Shown: positions 1 to 7,623 of the stretch, piece by piece
How positions within the stretch are numbered: position 1 is the first letter of the stretch
How the letters are laid out: every line of letters starts with the position of its first letter
From: Gryganskiella cystojenkinii
Lineage: Eukaryota; Mortierellomycota; Mortierellomycetes; Mortierellales; Mortierellaceae
Reading direction: 5' to 3'
Assembly: GCA_015852425.1 (NCBI GenBank)
Contig: JAAAIG010000734.1
Coordinates: 7,583 to 19,631 of the forward strand
DNA length: 12,049 bases
Position numbers and translations under genes: made by a program
Notes under the pieces: generated by a model
Databases searched by the model: none
Told to the model about the DNA's origin: nothing
Seen by the model: only the letters and a program-made list of their open reading frames with translations

Positions 1-79
1 TTCACAACTTCTCTTGCACCCTTCTTACAACCCTCTTACACCCTCTTATTTTCAGTACCACCAACTTTCTTAACAGACG
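1..79 (+). promoter_or_regulatory. Pyrimidine-rich 5' leader of the half-eIF4A gene
   Basis: The stretch before the first ATG is mostly C and T and carries three near-copies of a CCCTCTTA-like unit within the first 50 bases. It is probably 5' untranslated leader or core promoter. A TTTTCAG at about 49-55 could be the acceptor of a 5'UTR intron whose donor lies outside the window. No TATA box is visible here. Confidence 0.35.
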
Positions 80-806
80 ATGGCCGCCACGACTCAACAT
101 GAGGATGACAAGGTATAGATCCTACAACCCAGAAAATCAGAGCTTCTGATACATCGAAACGACTTTTTCAATCCCTGGAGCAATTCCCGAACAATTGTCC
201 CTGTCCAATATTTCTTTGGCCTTTTGCACTCACCCACACTCTATCTCTCTCTTCTCTCCTGCTCTAATGCGTTTATATATCCATGTCGAACAGCTCACGC
301 TCGACGGTATCAACCAATTTTATATCAACGTCGAAACAGAGGACTCCAAACTGGATGCACTGTGCGATATTTTCAAGACCTTGCAGAACCCCCAGTCAGT
401 CGTCTTTTGCTGGAACGAGCGTGCTGTCGGTCAGTTAAAACAACAACTGACCGACCGTAAGTTTAAAGTCTCGGCGATCCATGAAGCGATGGATTCGTCC
501 GAACGTCAGAAGATCCTGAACGAATTCCGGTCCGGGTCATCATCGTCTCGAATCTTGATCTTGGGAGATCTTTTGGCGACCTCTATCCATGTACGAGAGG
601 TCCCCCTTGTTATCAATTATGATCTGCCGAGGACGCAGGAGAATTACCTAGATCGGATTGGTCTCCAACAACGGTTTGGTCGTAAACGAGTGTCGATTAC
701 GTTCACAACGGATGGCGATTCAGCCACGTTGCAAGATCTTGAACAGTTTCACTCGACTATGATCAGCCCATTGCCTGCGAACATGGAAGGAATCTTGCAG
801 ACATAG
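80..806 (+). CDS. Half-length eIF4A-like protein: C-terminal helicase domain only, motifs degenerate
   Basis: Proposed model: exon 80-112 and exon 294-806, giving 181 aa. Exon 1 encodes MAATTQHEDDK and ends at a GTATAG donor. The 294 acceptor is the only AG that continues the frame in phase, and it follows a 112-nt AG-free, CT-rich stretch with a CTAAT branch-like site. Residues 12-181 align with residues 236-402 of the intact eIF4A at 3509-4939, about half identical by eye, with one two-residue insertion (SSSS near residue 95). The whole N-terminal RecA domain (Q motif, [21 protein letters not shown]) is absent, so it cannot bind ATP as a normal DEAD-box enzyme. Altered motifs are IV (FCSTRR to FCWNER), V ([10 protein letters not shown] to LGDLLATSIH) and VI ([13 protein letters not shown] to DRIGLQQRFGRKR). 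VINYDLP and much of the hydrophobic core remain. An unspliced alternative would start at ATG 267 (179 aa). It could be a folded pseudo-helicase that binds eIF4A partners or RNA, or a decaying duplicate whose frame is still open. Confidence 0.72.
113..293 (+). other. Intron of the half-eIF4A gene, with an AG exclusion zone
   Basis: The donor is GTATAG directly after an AAG codon. The acceptor is AACAG at 289-293. No AG occurs between 181 and 291, a CTAAT element sits at 264-268, and the preceding stretch is CT-rich, all typical of a spliced 3' end. Its last 25 or so bases, if translated (MRLYIHVEQ), still resemble the RILVKQDE stretch of intact eIF4A. Former coding sequence therefore appears to have been absorbed into the intron. 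Confidence 0.6.
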
Positions 807-945
807 GGAGAGAAAGAGAGCGAGAAAGAGCCAGTAAGGTTCATCCTTGATTTTCAAGCTCTGCCCCTCATTCTTCTCATCATCACCCGTCACTTTGCCT
901 TTCTTTTCACTTCTTTCGTGAAGGAAATCAATCCTCGCTTATTGC

Positions 946-951
946 AATAAA
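946..951 (+). promoter_or_regulatory. Polyadenylation signal AATAAA of the half-eIF4A gene
   Basis: A canonical AATAAA lies 140 bases after the TAG at 804-806, in a T/C-rich 3' untranslated stretch. It suggests that this copy still has its own transcript end. Confidence 0.5.
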
Positions 952-2019
952 GCTGAAAAATAAGTGTTAATCCTATGCTGCATGAAAAGCTGTTTGCCTA
1001 GACATGAGAGTAATAATGGATAGGGATTTTAAGGGTAGCGGCCTTATGGCATTCATGCATAGAGAGTCTTTGTAATAATATCGTACCTTGATAGTGCCAG
1101 GTGTTTATGAAAAGATAGGAGGCAACGAGTGAAATGAGGGTTATTTCAGGATGTGAGGAAGCCATGTTGTGCTTGTGTGCAATCATCTTGCCCCTATTCT
1201 CGCTGAAAGCGTAAGGCGCGTATCACCCATAGCTGTTACTGCTATGCCCTTTTTGCATAGTGATCTTTTTTTTCTTGTCGTTGGGCGAGTTTGCTTTAAC
1301 CTAATGATAGGGGGTACTTTAGCCTCGACCCAGCTCTCTCTGCCAGTAACCTGTTCCTTGACTACAGTAACCTTTCACAGCTTGCTTTCTGAGGAAAGAC
1401 AGTGATTTATTATGCTTGGAATTAAACCTATTGGCTAACATGGGTAGGACACGCAGTTGTTTTTATTTTTTTTTCCTTTTGACGCGATTCATTCGTCTCT
1501 CCTTCAATCGCACCTTGTCCTTTCCATTATTCATTTCCCTTGAACGCTCATCAGGTATGTTTGTTTTCGGTCCTGGTTTCTTTGTTTATAGTTTTACTTC
1601 AATCCATGGCTGTGAGGGTGGGGTGAACAGCTTCTAGCTGAACATCCATACGGGTGCGAACTTTCAGCCACTGTCCAGAGCCCTCTGAACTGGACATGCT
1701 CACTGTTGGTCATCTAATGCCTCACAGGTGCAGAGAATGAAGTCTCATTTCCCCGGTTGTTTGTTATTTTTTGCCCTTTTTGTTTTCTTTTTTCATTGAC
1801 TAACAAATGACCCTGTCCGAGATGTAATTTTTAGGATTTTTTCAGAATGGATTCTTTTAAGGAATTCGCAATTAAGGACACTCACAATCATGCTGACTTC
1901 GCCAAGATGTACAGCTGCTACGCCAGTTATGTCGGTCGCCCAACGATCAAATGGAATCTCAACCTCGAAGCCCGACTTTGAAAAAGTGCCACACGGAATA
2001 TGACGAAATTTTATTACAG
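952..2019. other. Stretch without a supported gene
   Basis: No convincing coding region is seen on either strand. There is a T-run near 1460 followed by a CT-rich stretch ending in CATCAG|GTATGT at about 1549-1558, which looks like a 5' untranslated exon and donor for a downstream gene. A 44-codon ATG frame at 1847-1981 (beginning MDSFKEFAIK) could be an early exon of the gene ending at 3143, but no good in-phase donor links it. No repeats, tRNA or transposon ends were recognised. Confidence 0.4.
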
Positions 2020-2208
2020 GGATCCATAAGTGTGACACGCACAACGGTGGGCAATGTCGTGAATAGACCAATACAGATACATGGTGCCCGTGAGTACAAC
2101 TGTCTTGAGTAATAACGCGATATATGTTAGTTGTTATGAATGGATGGTGGTGTCAGTCTGGTCATATGTGATCAGTGCCTTGGCTGGTCACAAGCTGACA
2201 CTTCGATC
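2020..2208 (+). other. Two candidate upstream exons (2020-2089 and 2157-2208) of the unknown gene ending at 3143
   Basis: The first candidate follows TTATTACAG, reads GSISVTRTTVGNVVNR and onward, and ends at a GTGAGT donor at 2090 in phase 1. The second follows GTCAG, reads WSYVISALAGHKLTLR, and ends at a GTAGGT donor at 2209 in phase 2. Joined to an acceptor at 2310 (TTTCTCCATGTTAG), all phases agree with the frame of the later exons. The implied introns are 67 and 102 nt, normal for this window. The exons are short, so chance agreement is possible. This chain also runs into a TAG at 2360-2362. Confidence 0.3.
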
Positions 2209-2362
2209 GTAGGTTTTTTTTGGATTGAACAGTATGACACACGTATTAGTCTGTCTTCTACTGCCTCCTTTAACATGGGTCTGACTTGTGATCCCCTTTC
2301 TCCATGTTAGAGGCGAGCTTACCTCTAAAGCTACGAAGTGGCAAAGGCTTCTTTTACAATAG

Positions 2363-3143
2363 GAATTAGACCATGACTCGGGAACAGCGACATATGGTAG
2401 AAAACTAGATTTACAATGTCGCTCGGATGAGTTGGAGTTGAACAACTCGGAGTTCAAGGCGGGCGGAAGGTCAAAAGAGCAAGTCGATCTTCAGTATAGA
2501 AAAAATCTGAGAATTAACCAATCAATGATGCTATGCCTCAAGCAAAATGTTGGCTTGCAGCTTGAAGACGTAGAAGTGCTAGCCCTTGATGTCCTTGGTA
2601 TGTATGAAATTCAAATGCAAAATAACTTCTTTTTAGATTTGAAGCTCACCTCCTAAGTCACTTGAAATAGGTGTCTGTGCAGTTCTATTCTCATTGCAAT
2701 ACCATGAGAATGCGTTTGTCTCCGATCTTGCAACGAAACACCTGCTTCGACTCCCCGACTCTGCTGCAACATGGAAGCTGTTCTTATCGGGAGGTACACT
2801 CGGTGTCCTTCTGGCCTACGTGGTATGTTGCTTAACAGTCATTCTCATCGAGGAAACGGGATTGTAGAGATTAGTCCCTTTTTTCATGGTATAGAAACAT
2901 TTGGGCAATCTAATTGAAAAGATTGAGGAACACAGTTTGTTGCAAGAGCAACAAGAGCGCACAGACGACCGACAGATTCCTGAGGGAGAGCCACGACGTA
3001 TTGGAGAGTTCTCATTTCTCAGCCCATCCAAGAAAAAGCAATGTTGTGACGAGAACCAGTACTCGAATCAGGTGCAAACTGACAGTGAGACTGATGAAAC
3101 AGATGTGGAGAATGAAGGCGTCTTGGATAACCCATTTCTGTAG
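2363..3143 (+). CDS. Unrecognised protein, probable membrane segment with acidic C-terminal tail (3' exons)
   Basis: The last three exons are 2363(or later)-2597, 2683-2822 and 2895-3143. Introns are 85 nt (GTATGT...TGTGCAG) and 72 nt (GTATGT...TATAG), and both keep the frame. The first part is polar and probably helical (SKEQVDLQYRKNLRINQS). The middle reads LEDVEVLALDV, then YHENAFVSDLATKHLLRLP, then a hydrophobic run LFLSGGTLGVLLAYV that could span a membrane. A charged helix (KHLGNLIEKIEEHSLLQEQQ) follows, and then a Ser/Asp/Glu-rich tail ending in NPFL. I do not recognise the family. The 5' end is unresolved: the frame is closed upstream by a TAG at 2360, and the first in-frame ATG is at 2525. 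It may be a short protein from 2525, the end of a longer gene with exons from 2020, or a gene broken by the TAG. Confidence 0.5.
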
Positions 3144-3195
3144 CCTCGTTTTTCCTAGGTCAATCTGAGGAGTCCCATCTTCAAAACTCTATTGA

Positions 3196-3201
3196 AATAA
3201 A
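3196..3201 (+). promoter_or_regulatory. Polyadenylation signal AATAAA of the unknown gene
   Basis: AATAAA lies 52 bases after the TAG at 3141-3143. This supports 3143 as the true 3' end of the coding region. Confidence 0.5.
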
Positions 3202-3458
3202 TTTCGGTATCGTTTTTAATTACGGAGTACTAGCAGTTTTGCAGCGACGCAGCAACTTCGAGGTCGATGGTTGGTTGACAAAAAAACAAGCACCCTTGGC
3301 GTTGTTTTTTCGTCTTATCAGTTGAAAAATAAAAAATGAAAGGGACGCAGAGGGAGAGACAGAGAACGAGCTTTGCCCATCTCCGTGTTGCTGCGGCAGA
3401 TTTATTTTTTCGGGCCGCAGAAGCCTGTGCGCGGGGATTATGTCGCTCTACTGTTGGG
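3202..3458. other. Intergenic stretch upstream of eIF4A
   Basis: There is no supported gene here. It contains A- and T-runs and a GC-rich patch at about 3410-3440 (GGGCCGCAG, GCGCGGGG) just before the TATA box, so it probably carries the upstream promoter of eIF4A. Confidence 0.4.
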
Positions 3459-3466
3459 TATAAAAA
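3459..3466 (+). promoter_or_regulatory. TATA box of eIF4A
   Basis: TATAAAAA lies 50 bases upstream of the chosen ATG at 3509. The spacing implies a very short 5' leader, as expected for a highly expressed housekeeping gene. Confidence 0.65.
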
Positions 3467-3508
3467 GGACGTGCGTCTTGCCAGAGAAAAGTTCTTTACC
3501 CATTTTAC

Positions 3509-4939
3509 ATGACCATACAAACAATCCAACAGGCTGACAATGGCCTCCAATTGCACGAGAACGAGATCGAGGTAACAAAACGGAGACAACAGACATCTTC
3601 ACCCAAAGTCCAACGATGCTCAAAAGGTTTCTTTTCTAATATGTTACCTGCTATTTTTTCTTTACGTCGTGTATGCTTCATAGTCCGATTGGGACGAGAT
3701 CGTCGACAACTTTGATAACATGAACCTGAAATCCGATTTGCTGAGAGGCATCTATGCCTTTGGGTAAGTAGACAAACGACTTTATAAATTTTGGTGATGG
3801 GCACATTGGTTGATTGCTCGCTCGCTTGCTGATTTTTTTTTTCTTCCTTGTTGTTTCCCATTGTCCTCAAAAGCTTTGAACGTCCATCTACTATTCAACA
3901 GCGTGCGATCGCACCCGTTCTCTCGGGCCGTGATATGATTGCACAAGCCCAGTCCGGTACCGGCAAGACCGCGACTTTTTCCATCTCGGTCCTCCAGACG
4001 ATCGATCCAGCTCAGAAGGCCTGCCAGGCCTTGATCCTGGCTCCGACCCGTGAACTCGCTCAACAGATCCGACTCGTGATCTTGGCACTGGGTGATTTCC
4101 TCAAGATCGATTGTATCGCTTGTATCGGCGGCACCAGTATCCAGGACACGATTCATCGTTTGAAAGAAGGTGTCCAGGTCATTGTCGGTACTCCTGGTCG
4201 TGTCCTCGACATGATCCAACGTGGGATCCTCAAGACTGATCACGTCAAGATGATGGTGTTAGATGAAGCCGACGAGATGTTGTCGGATTTCCGCGAGGCC
4301 GTCTATGATGTCTTTCAGTTTTTACCCAAAACACTTCAGGTCGTCCTCTTGTCCGCGACCATGCCAGATCAGGTCATGGAAGTGACTAAGAAGTTTATGC
4401 AGAACCCGATCCGCATCCTGGTCAAGCAGGACGAAGTCACGCTCGAGGGAATCAAGCAATTTTATGTCAATGTCCAAAAGGAGGAGTGGAAGTTGGACAC
4501 TCTGTGCGATATCTACGAGACTTTGACGATCACTCAGGCGGTTATCTTTTGTTCTACCCGTCGCAGAGTCGAGCAGCTGAAGGAACAGCTGTCGGACCGC
4601 GACTTTACAGTCTCGGCGATTCATGGATCGATGGAACAGAGTGAACGCGAGACGATCATGAACGAGTTCCGAACGGGGTCCTCCAGGGTCTTGATCGCAA
4701 CGGATCTTTTGGCTCGTGGTATCGACATCCAACAAATCTCTTTGGTTATCAATTACGATTTGCCGACCAACAAGGAGAATTATATCCATCGCATCGGTCG
4801 TGGTGGACGATTTGGTCGTAAGGGTGTGGCAATCAACTTTTTGACAGATCGAGATTCTGTCATGTTGAAGGAGATTGAGAATTTTTACTCAACCCAGATC
4901 CTGGAGATGCCCATGAACATCGCGGATCTCATGCAGTAG
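3509..4939 (+). CDS. tif1: Eukaryotic initiation factor 4A, ATP-dependent DEAD-box RNA helicase
   Basis: Exons 3509-3571, 3684-3763 and 3874-4939 give 402 aa, the normal eIF4A length. Introns are 112 nt (phase 0, GTAACA...TTCATAG) and 110 nt (phase 2, GTAAGT...CAAAAG). eIF4A is the cytoplasmic helicase of the cap-binding complex eIF4F; it unwinds mRNA 5' leaders using ATP. Visible motifs: [16 protein letters not shown] from residue 22, Q motif FERPSTIQQ 49-57, motif I AQSGTGKT 73-80, PTRELA 105-110, GG 133-134, TPGR 154-157, DEAD 178-181, SAT 208-210, motif [10 protein letters not shown] 271-278, ARGID 328-332, [13 protein letters not shown] 353-365, and the family ending [10 protein letters not shown]. 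The 3509 start is chosen because only that frame joins exon 2 without a stop; the ATG at 3540 is out of frame. The related helicases FAL1/eIF4A3 and Ded1 fit less well because of the termini and length. The symbol follows yeast TIF1. Confidence 0.95.
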
Positions 4940-4974
4940 AGAAAATGAGCTACGACTGAACTCTGATTCCCGAG

Positions 4975-5084
4975 CTCTTTTCTCTTCCTCTCCTCTTCCC
5001 CCCTTCCCCTCTACCCTTCCTTCCTTCTTCCCGTCTTCTTTTCTTCTACTCTTCCCTTCTTCCCTTCTTCTCTTCTCGCCTCTT
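4975..5084 (+). repeat. 110-nt polypyrimidine tract between convergent genes
   Basis: Of 110 bases only four are purines (5013, 5033, 5048, 5078). The rest is an irregular mix of CTTC, TTCC and CTCT units. It lies in the 3' untranslated region of eIF4A, opposite the 3' end of the F-box gene, and is followed by an A7/T-rich stretch. Confidence 0.8.
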
Positions 5085-5111
5085 AAAAAAATTTTAATTT
5101 TTTTGCATCCA

Positions 5112-5117
5112 AATAAA
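5112..5117 (+). promoter_or_regulatory. Polyadenylation signal AATAAA of eIF4A
   Basis: AATAAA lies about 170 bases after the eIF4A stop and just past the pyrimidine tract. The F-box gene on the other strand ends at 5213, so the two transcripts probably approach or overlap here. Confidence 0.5.
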
Positions 5118-5212
5118 CTCCAGAAAAAGATGTGGGGAGGTCCTATCACTGGCGACGTGAAGCGACCGCGCCCTTCTTTTGTTCAAAAAAAAAGAGTATA
5201 ATTTTATCCATA

Positions 5213-7150
5213 TTAATTTTGCTGTCCGTTGAAAGATTCTCCGAGCGTACAGGATTCGAGACGAGGCCAGATCTCGAGGAGTCGTCGACCAAATGGATGA
5301 GATGGCATCTGGGTTTTTGAAAAAGTCGGGCTCGTTCTTTCTCTGTAATCCCATCGAGGGTCTGTCCTAGGTAACCGTCTAGGGTCCAGACCCGCAGCCC
5401 TTATCTGCCTGTAACTGCAGGAAACATCCTCGTGGTGTCGATGACAAAGTGCTAAAACTTTGAGGTTCTTGAGTTGCACGAGTTGGTTGACAAAGAAATC
5501 GATCTCGTCCTGTTGTCGCCCATACTTGGCCTTGTGTTTTCTCCCGCCTTTGATCATAGCCTTGATGTACGAGAGGGATCTGAGGATATTGGTACGGGTA
5601 CTGGTGCTAGGGACAGCAGCAGCAGTATTGGTTGTGGCGGCGGTTATATCCATAGAGGTTGCAGTAGAAGACACTAAAGATACAGATAAAGACTCGAGCC
5701 CTGAGCAGATCCAGGACTGTGGCGCAATGATATGTCGAAAGGGAACTGTTGCTGTCGAGAATTGTCTCACGCCTTTGGCGACATCCGACACCTCCAATTC
5801 CCCTGCAGACAATTCTCGGAGTCTAGGAAACATCGCCAGTGTCTCTTGACACATCCGACTGGAGAACCCGGGGCAGTCAGAGACATCAAGGATCTCGAGA
5901 GTCTCGAGGTGATATTGCCGCAAGGCTCGCCAACAAACTGGTCCAAAGTTCGACCGCGGCATCCGTAATCGTCTCAGCCCGGGCGAAAAAGGGCAAGATC
6001 GGATCACTCGAGCGAGTTGTTCATCCGGGATCAAATTAGGCCTTTGGAATTGAACGGTCTGAAGAAATTCTAGGGAACAGAGTCTTGGCCAAGTTTGGTC
6101 TTGAAGAAGCGTAGCAAACGCTCCCATGACAGCTGCGGTCATTGTTTCCAGGGTGGCTACGACCAACATGTGGATCGATTCTATTTCGCGCGGCCAGAGA
6201 TCGAGATCCCAGATCATAGTCTCGAGTCGGGGACACCTTGCAAAGAGGAACAAGAGTTGATCTTCAAAGACGACGGGCTCGAATTCCATGGCACGAGAGG
6301 CCTGGATTTTCATCTCGTACAGGTACGGGAACTTGGGTAAGTCCCTCCAGGAGGAAGGTGAGGGAGAAGAAGAATGCGGGAAAGAAGAAGCTGCTATCGT
6401 AGTGGTTGTGGTTGTGGTAGAGTTGATTGTCTCTTGTTTCACGCATGGATGCGGAATCACACATTTAGTCAAGTGAAGGACCCGGAGTTGCAGCAATAGG
6501 TCCAGAATCTGCCACCAAACCGGGAAGAGGTTCAGCTCTTCGAGACGCAAGTCTGTCAATCGAGAACCAAGGGTTCTGAGCGTTGGTGGAAGTTGTTTCG
6601 GGATCGGAGTCCATACACTGTTGGCAAGGAATTTCAGTTGAACCCGTTGGAGTCGAGGGTTCTGGTCACGAATCCTGGTGAGGAGTGCAAATGTCTGGAC
6701 CGAGATCGTTTCTGTGAGGTTGACAGAGAGATCTGTGAGCCGAGTACATTTATTGAGGATCAAGGACTGTTGAGTAGGTGTCACCCCAGAGTGAATAGTA
6801 AGTCTTTGGAGAACATGGAGACGTTGGTCGAGTGAGGGACCAGGGGGAATAGAGGACGAGGGACAGGAGGCGGGTAGTGGCGGGGACCAATTGCGGTAGT
6901 TCCAGGTGTTGAGACAAGAGTAGAGGGCGGGCGTAAAAGAGGCATACCAGTCCCTTGAAACTCGAACACATGCAGCGAGGTCTTGTAGGTCAAGAAACTG
7001 ACTGGTGTGGTTCCTGATTTCGGGTAGATTCATTGAGGAGGGGATGGACTGAAAGAGAAATGAAATTAAGTGAAGGTGGTCTGTGGAACAATTCGTCTCT
7101 GTTAACCAGACGGAAGTGGCAGTGCTGAATGGGGTCTGGAACATTGGCAT
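5213..7150 (-). CDS. F-box / leucine-rich-repeat-like protein
   Basis: A single open frame of 645 aa. Residues about 41-80 (NLPEIRNHTSQFLDLQDLAA, then CVRVSRDWYASFTPALYS) form an F-box, the segment that binds Skp1 in SCF ubiquitin ligases. The rest shows irregular leucine-rich segments such as LTDLSVNLTE, LRTLGSRLTDLRLEELNL, LRVLHLTKC, LETLEILDVSDCPGF and LKNLKVLAL, typical of a substrate-recognition solenoid. A low-complexity linker at about 244-267 has seven threonines followed by Ser/Pro. The protein is probably a cytosolic or nuclear substrate receptor; its target cannot be read from the sequence. Start choice is open: ATG at 7150, or ATG at 7033 (residue 40) right at the F-box. A good acceptor TTTCTCTTTCAG ends just before codon 35, so a 5' intron with start at 7033 is equally plausible. 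The gene is divergent from pirin and convergent with eIF4A. Confidence 0.82.
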   Translation of the reverse strand: MPMFQTPFSTATSVWLTETNCSTDHLHLISFLFQSIPSSMNLPEIRNHTSQFLDLQDLAACVRVSRDWYASFTPALYSCLNTWNYRNWSPPLPASCPSSSIPPGPSLDQRLHVLQRLTIHSGVTPTQQSLILNKCTRLTDLSVNLTETISVQTFALLTRIRDQNPRLQRVQLKFLANSVWTPIPKQLPPTLRTLGSRLTDLRLEELNLFPVWWQILDLLLQLRVLHLTKCVIPHPCVKQETINSTTTTTTTIAASSFPHSSSPSPSSWRDLPKFPYLYEMKIQASRAMEFEPVVFEDQLLFLFARCPRLETMIWDLDLWPREIESIHMLVVATLETMTAAVMGAFATLLQDQTWPRLCSLEFLQTVQFQRPNLIPDEQLARVIRSCPFSPGLRRLRMPRSNFGPVCWRALRQYHLETLEILDVSDCPGFSSRMCQETLAMFPRLRELSAGELEVSDVAKGVRQFSTATVPFRHIIAPQSWICSGLESLSVSLVSSTATSMDITAATTNTAAAVPSTSTRTNILRSLSYIKAMIKGGRKHKAKYGRQQDEIDFFVNQLVQLKNLKVLALCHRHHEDVSCSYRQIRAAGLDPRRLPRTDPRWDYRERTSPTFSKTQMPSHPFGRRLLEIWPRLESCTLGESFNGQQN

Positions 7151-7314
7151 GCGATTTGTTCCTTTTTTCTAAGTTTCTTGGGGAAGAGCGAGTAATAGCA
7201 AAATGCGGATGGATGCCTCTATCGTAGGCTTCCGACCTTACGACAGTCGCGTCAAAGTTCGCGTACCTCAAAGAGAGCTCTACCAAAAAAGCCAAAGACC
7301 ACACCAAGATTAGT

Positions 7315-7379
7315 CAGCTAAGCCACATTCTATGAACCTTCTGTGCTGCTTCCTCCTGCCTCAGAATGTGGCTTAGCTG
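7315..7379. repeat. Perfect 17-bp inverted repeat in the divergent promoter region
   Basis: CAGCTAAGCCACATTCT at 7315-7331 is the exact reverse complement of AGAATGTGGCTTAGCTG at 7363-7379, with a 31-base spacer. It lies between the 5' ends of the F-box gene (at most 7150) and pirin (7624). There are no polar T-runs of a terminator and no transposase. Candidates are a paired transcription-factor site, the ends of a tiny non-autonomous transposon remnant, or a transcribed hairpin. Confidence 0.85.
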
Positions 7380-7393
7380 TTCAATCTGCTTTG

Positions 7394-7423
7394 AATTTGT
7401 CAATAAATGAGCTTAATTTGTCA
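7394..7423. repeat. Short direct repeat AATTTGTCA, two copies
   Basis: AATTTGTCA occurs at 7394-7402 and again at 7415-7423, 21 bases apart start to start (two helical turns), upstream of the pirin TATA box. It could be a tandem factor-binding site or chance in AT-rich DNA. Confidence 0.3.
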
Positions 7424-7487
7424 CAGAAAAGAGATGTGGCTGACAAAGATCCGAGGGTGGGGCAAAAAAGCAAAAAAAAGAAAAAAA

Positions 7488-7494
7488 TATAAAA
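7488..7494 (+). promoter_or_regulatory. TATA box of the pirin gene
   Basis: TATAAAA lies at the end of an A-rich run (7464-7494), 130 bases upstream of the pirin ATG. The intervening leader is unstructured and rich in C and A near the start codon (AACAATGACT context). Confidence 0.6.
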
Positions 7495-7623
7495 GCGTGG
7501 CGCTCCCAACCTCGGATTTCTTTCTTCACTTCAAAATACAACTATATATCTCTTCTTCTTGCAAAGAAACAGCAACAACCGACCTCAAACACAACCACCG
7601 TCATACATACACACAAAATAACA

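Noticed and set aside
1793..2071. 92-codon minus frame (MVYSRHCPPL)
   Set aside because: It has no recognisable domain or promoter and overlaps plus-strand splice signals that fit the unknown gene better.
3782..4789. Two 150-codon frames antisense to eIF4A (3782-4243 and 4322-4789)
   Set aside because: Both are mirror frames of the conserved helicase exon. Their Asp/Arg/Leu-rich composition follows from the sense codons.
5460..5968. Plus-strand frames inside the F-box gene
   Set aside because: The minus frame is open for 645 codons with F-box and LRR character. The plus frames are short and have no domain.
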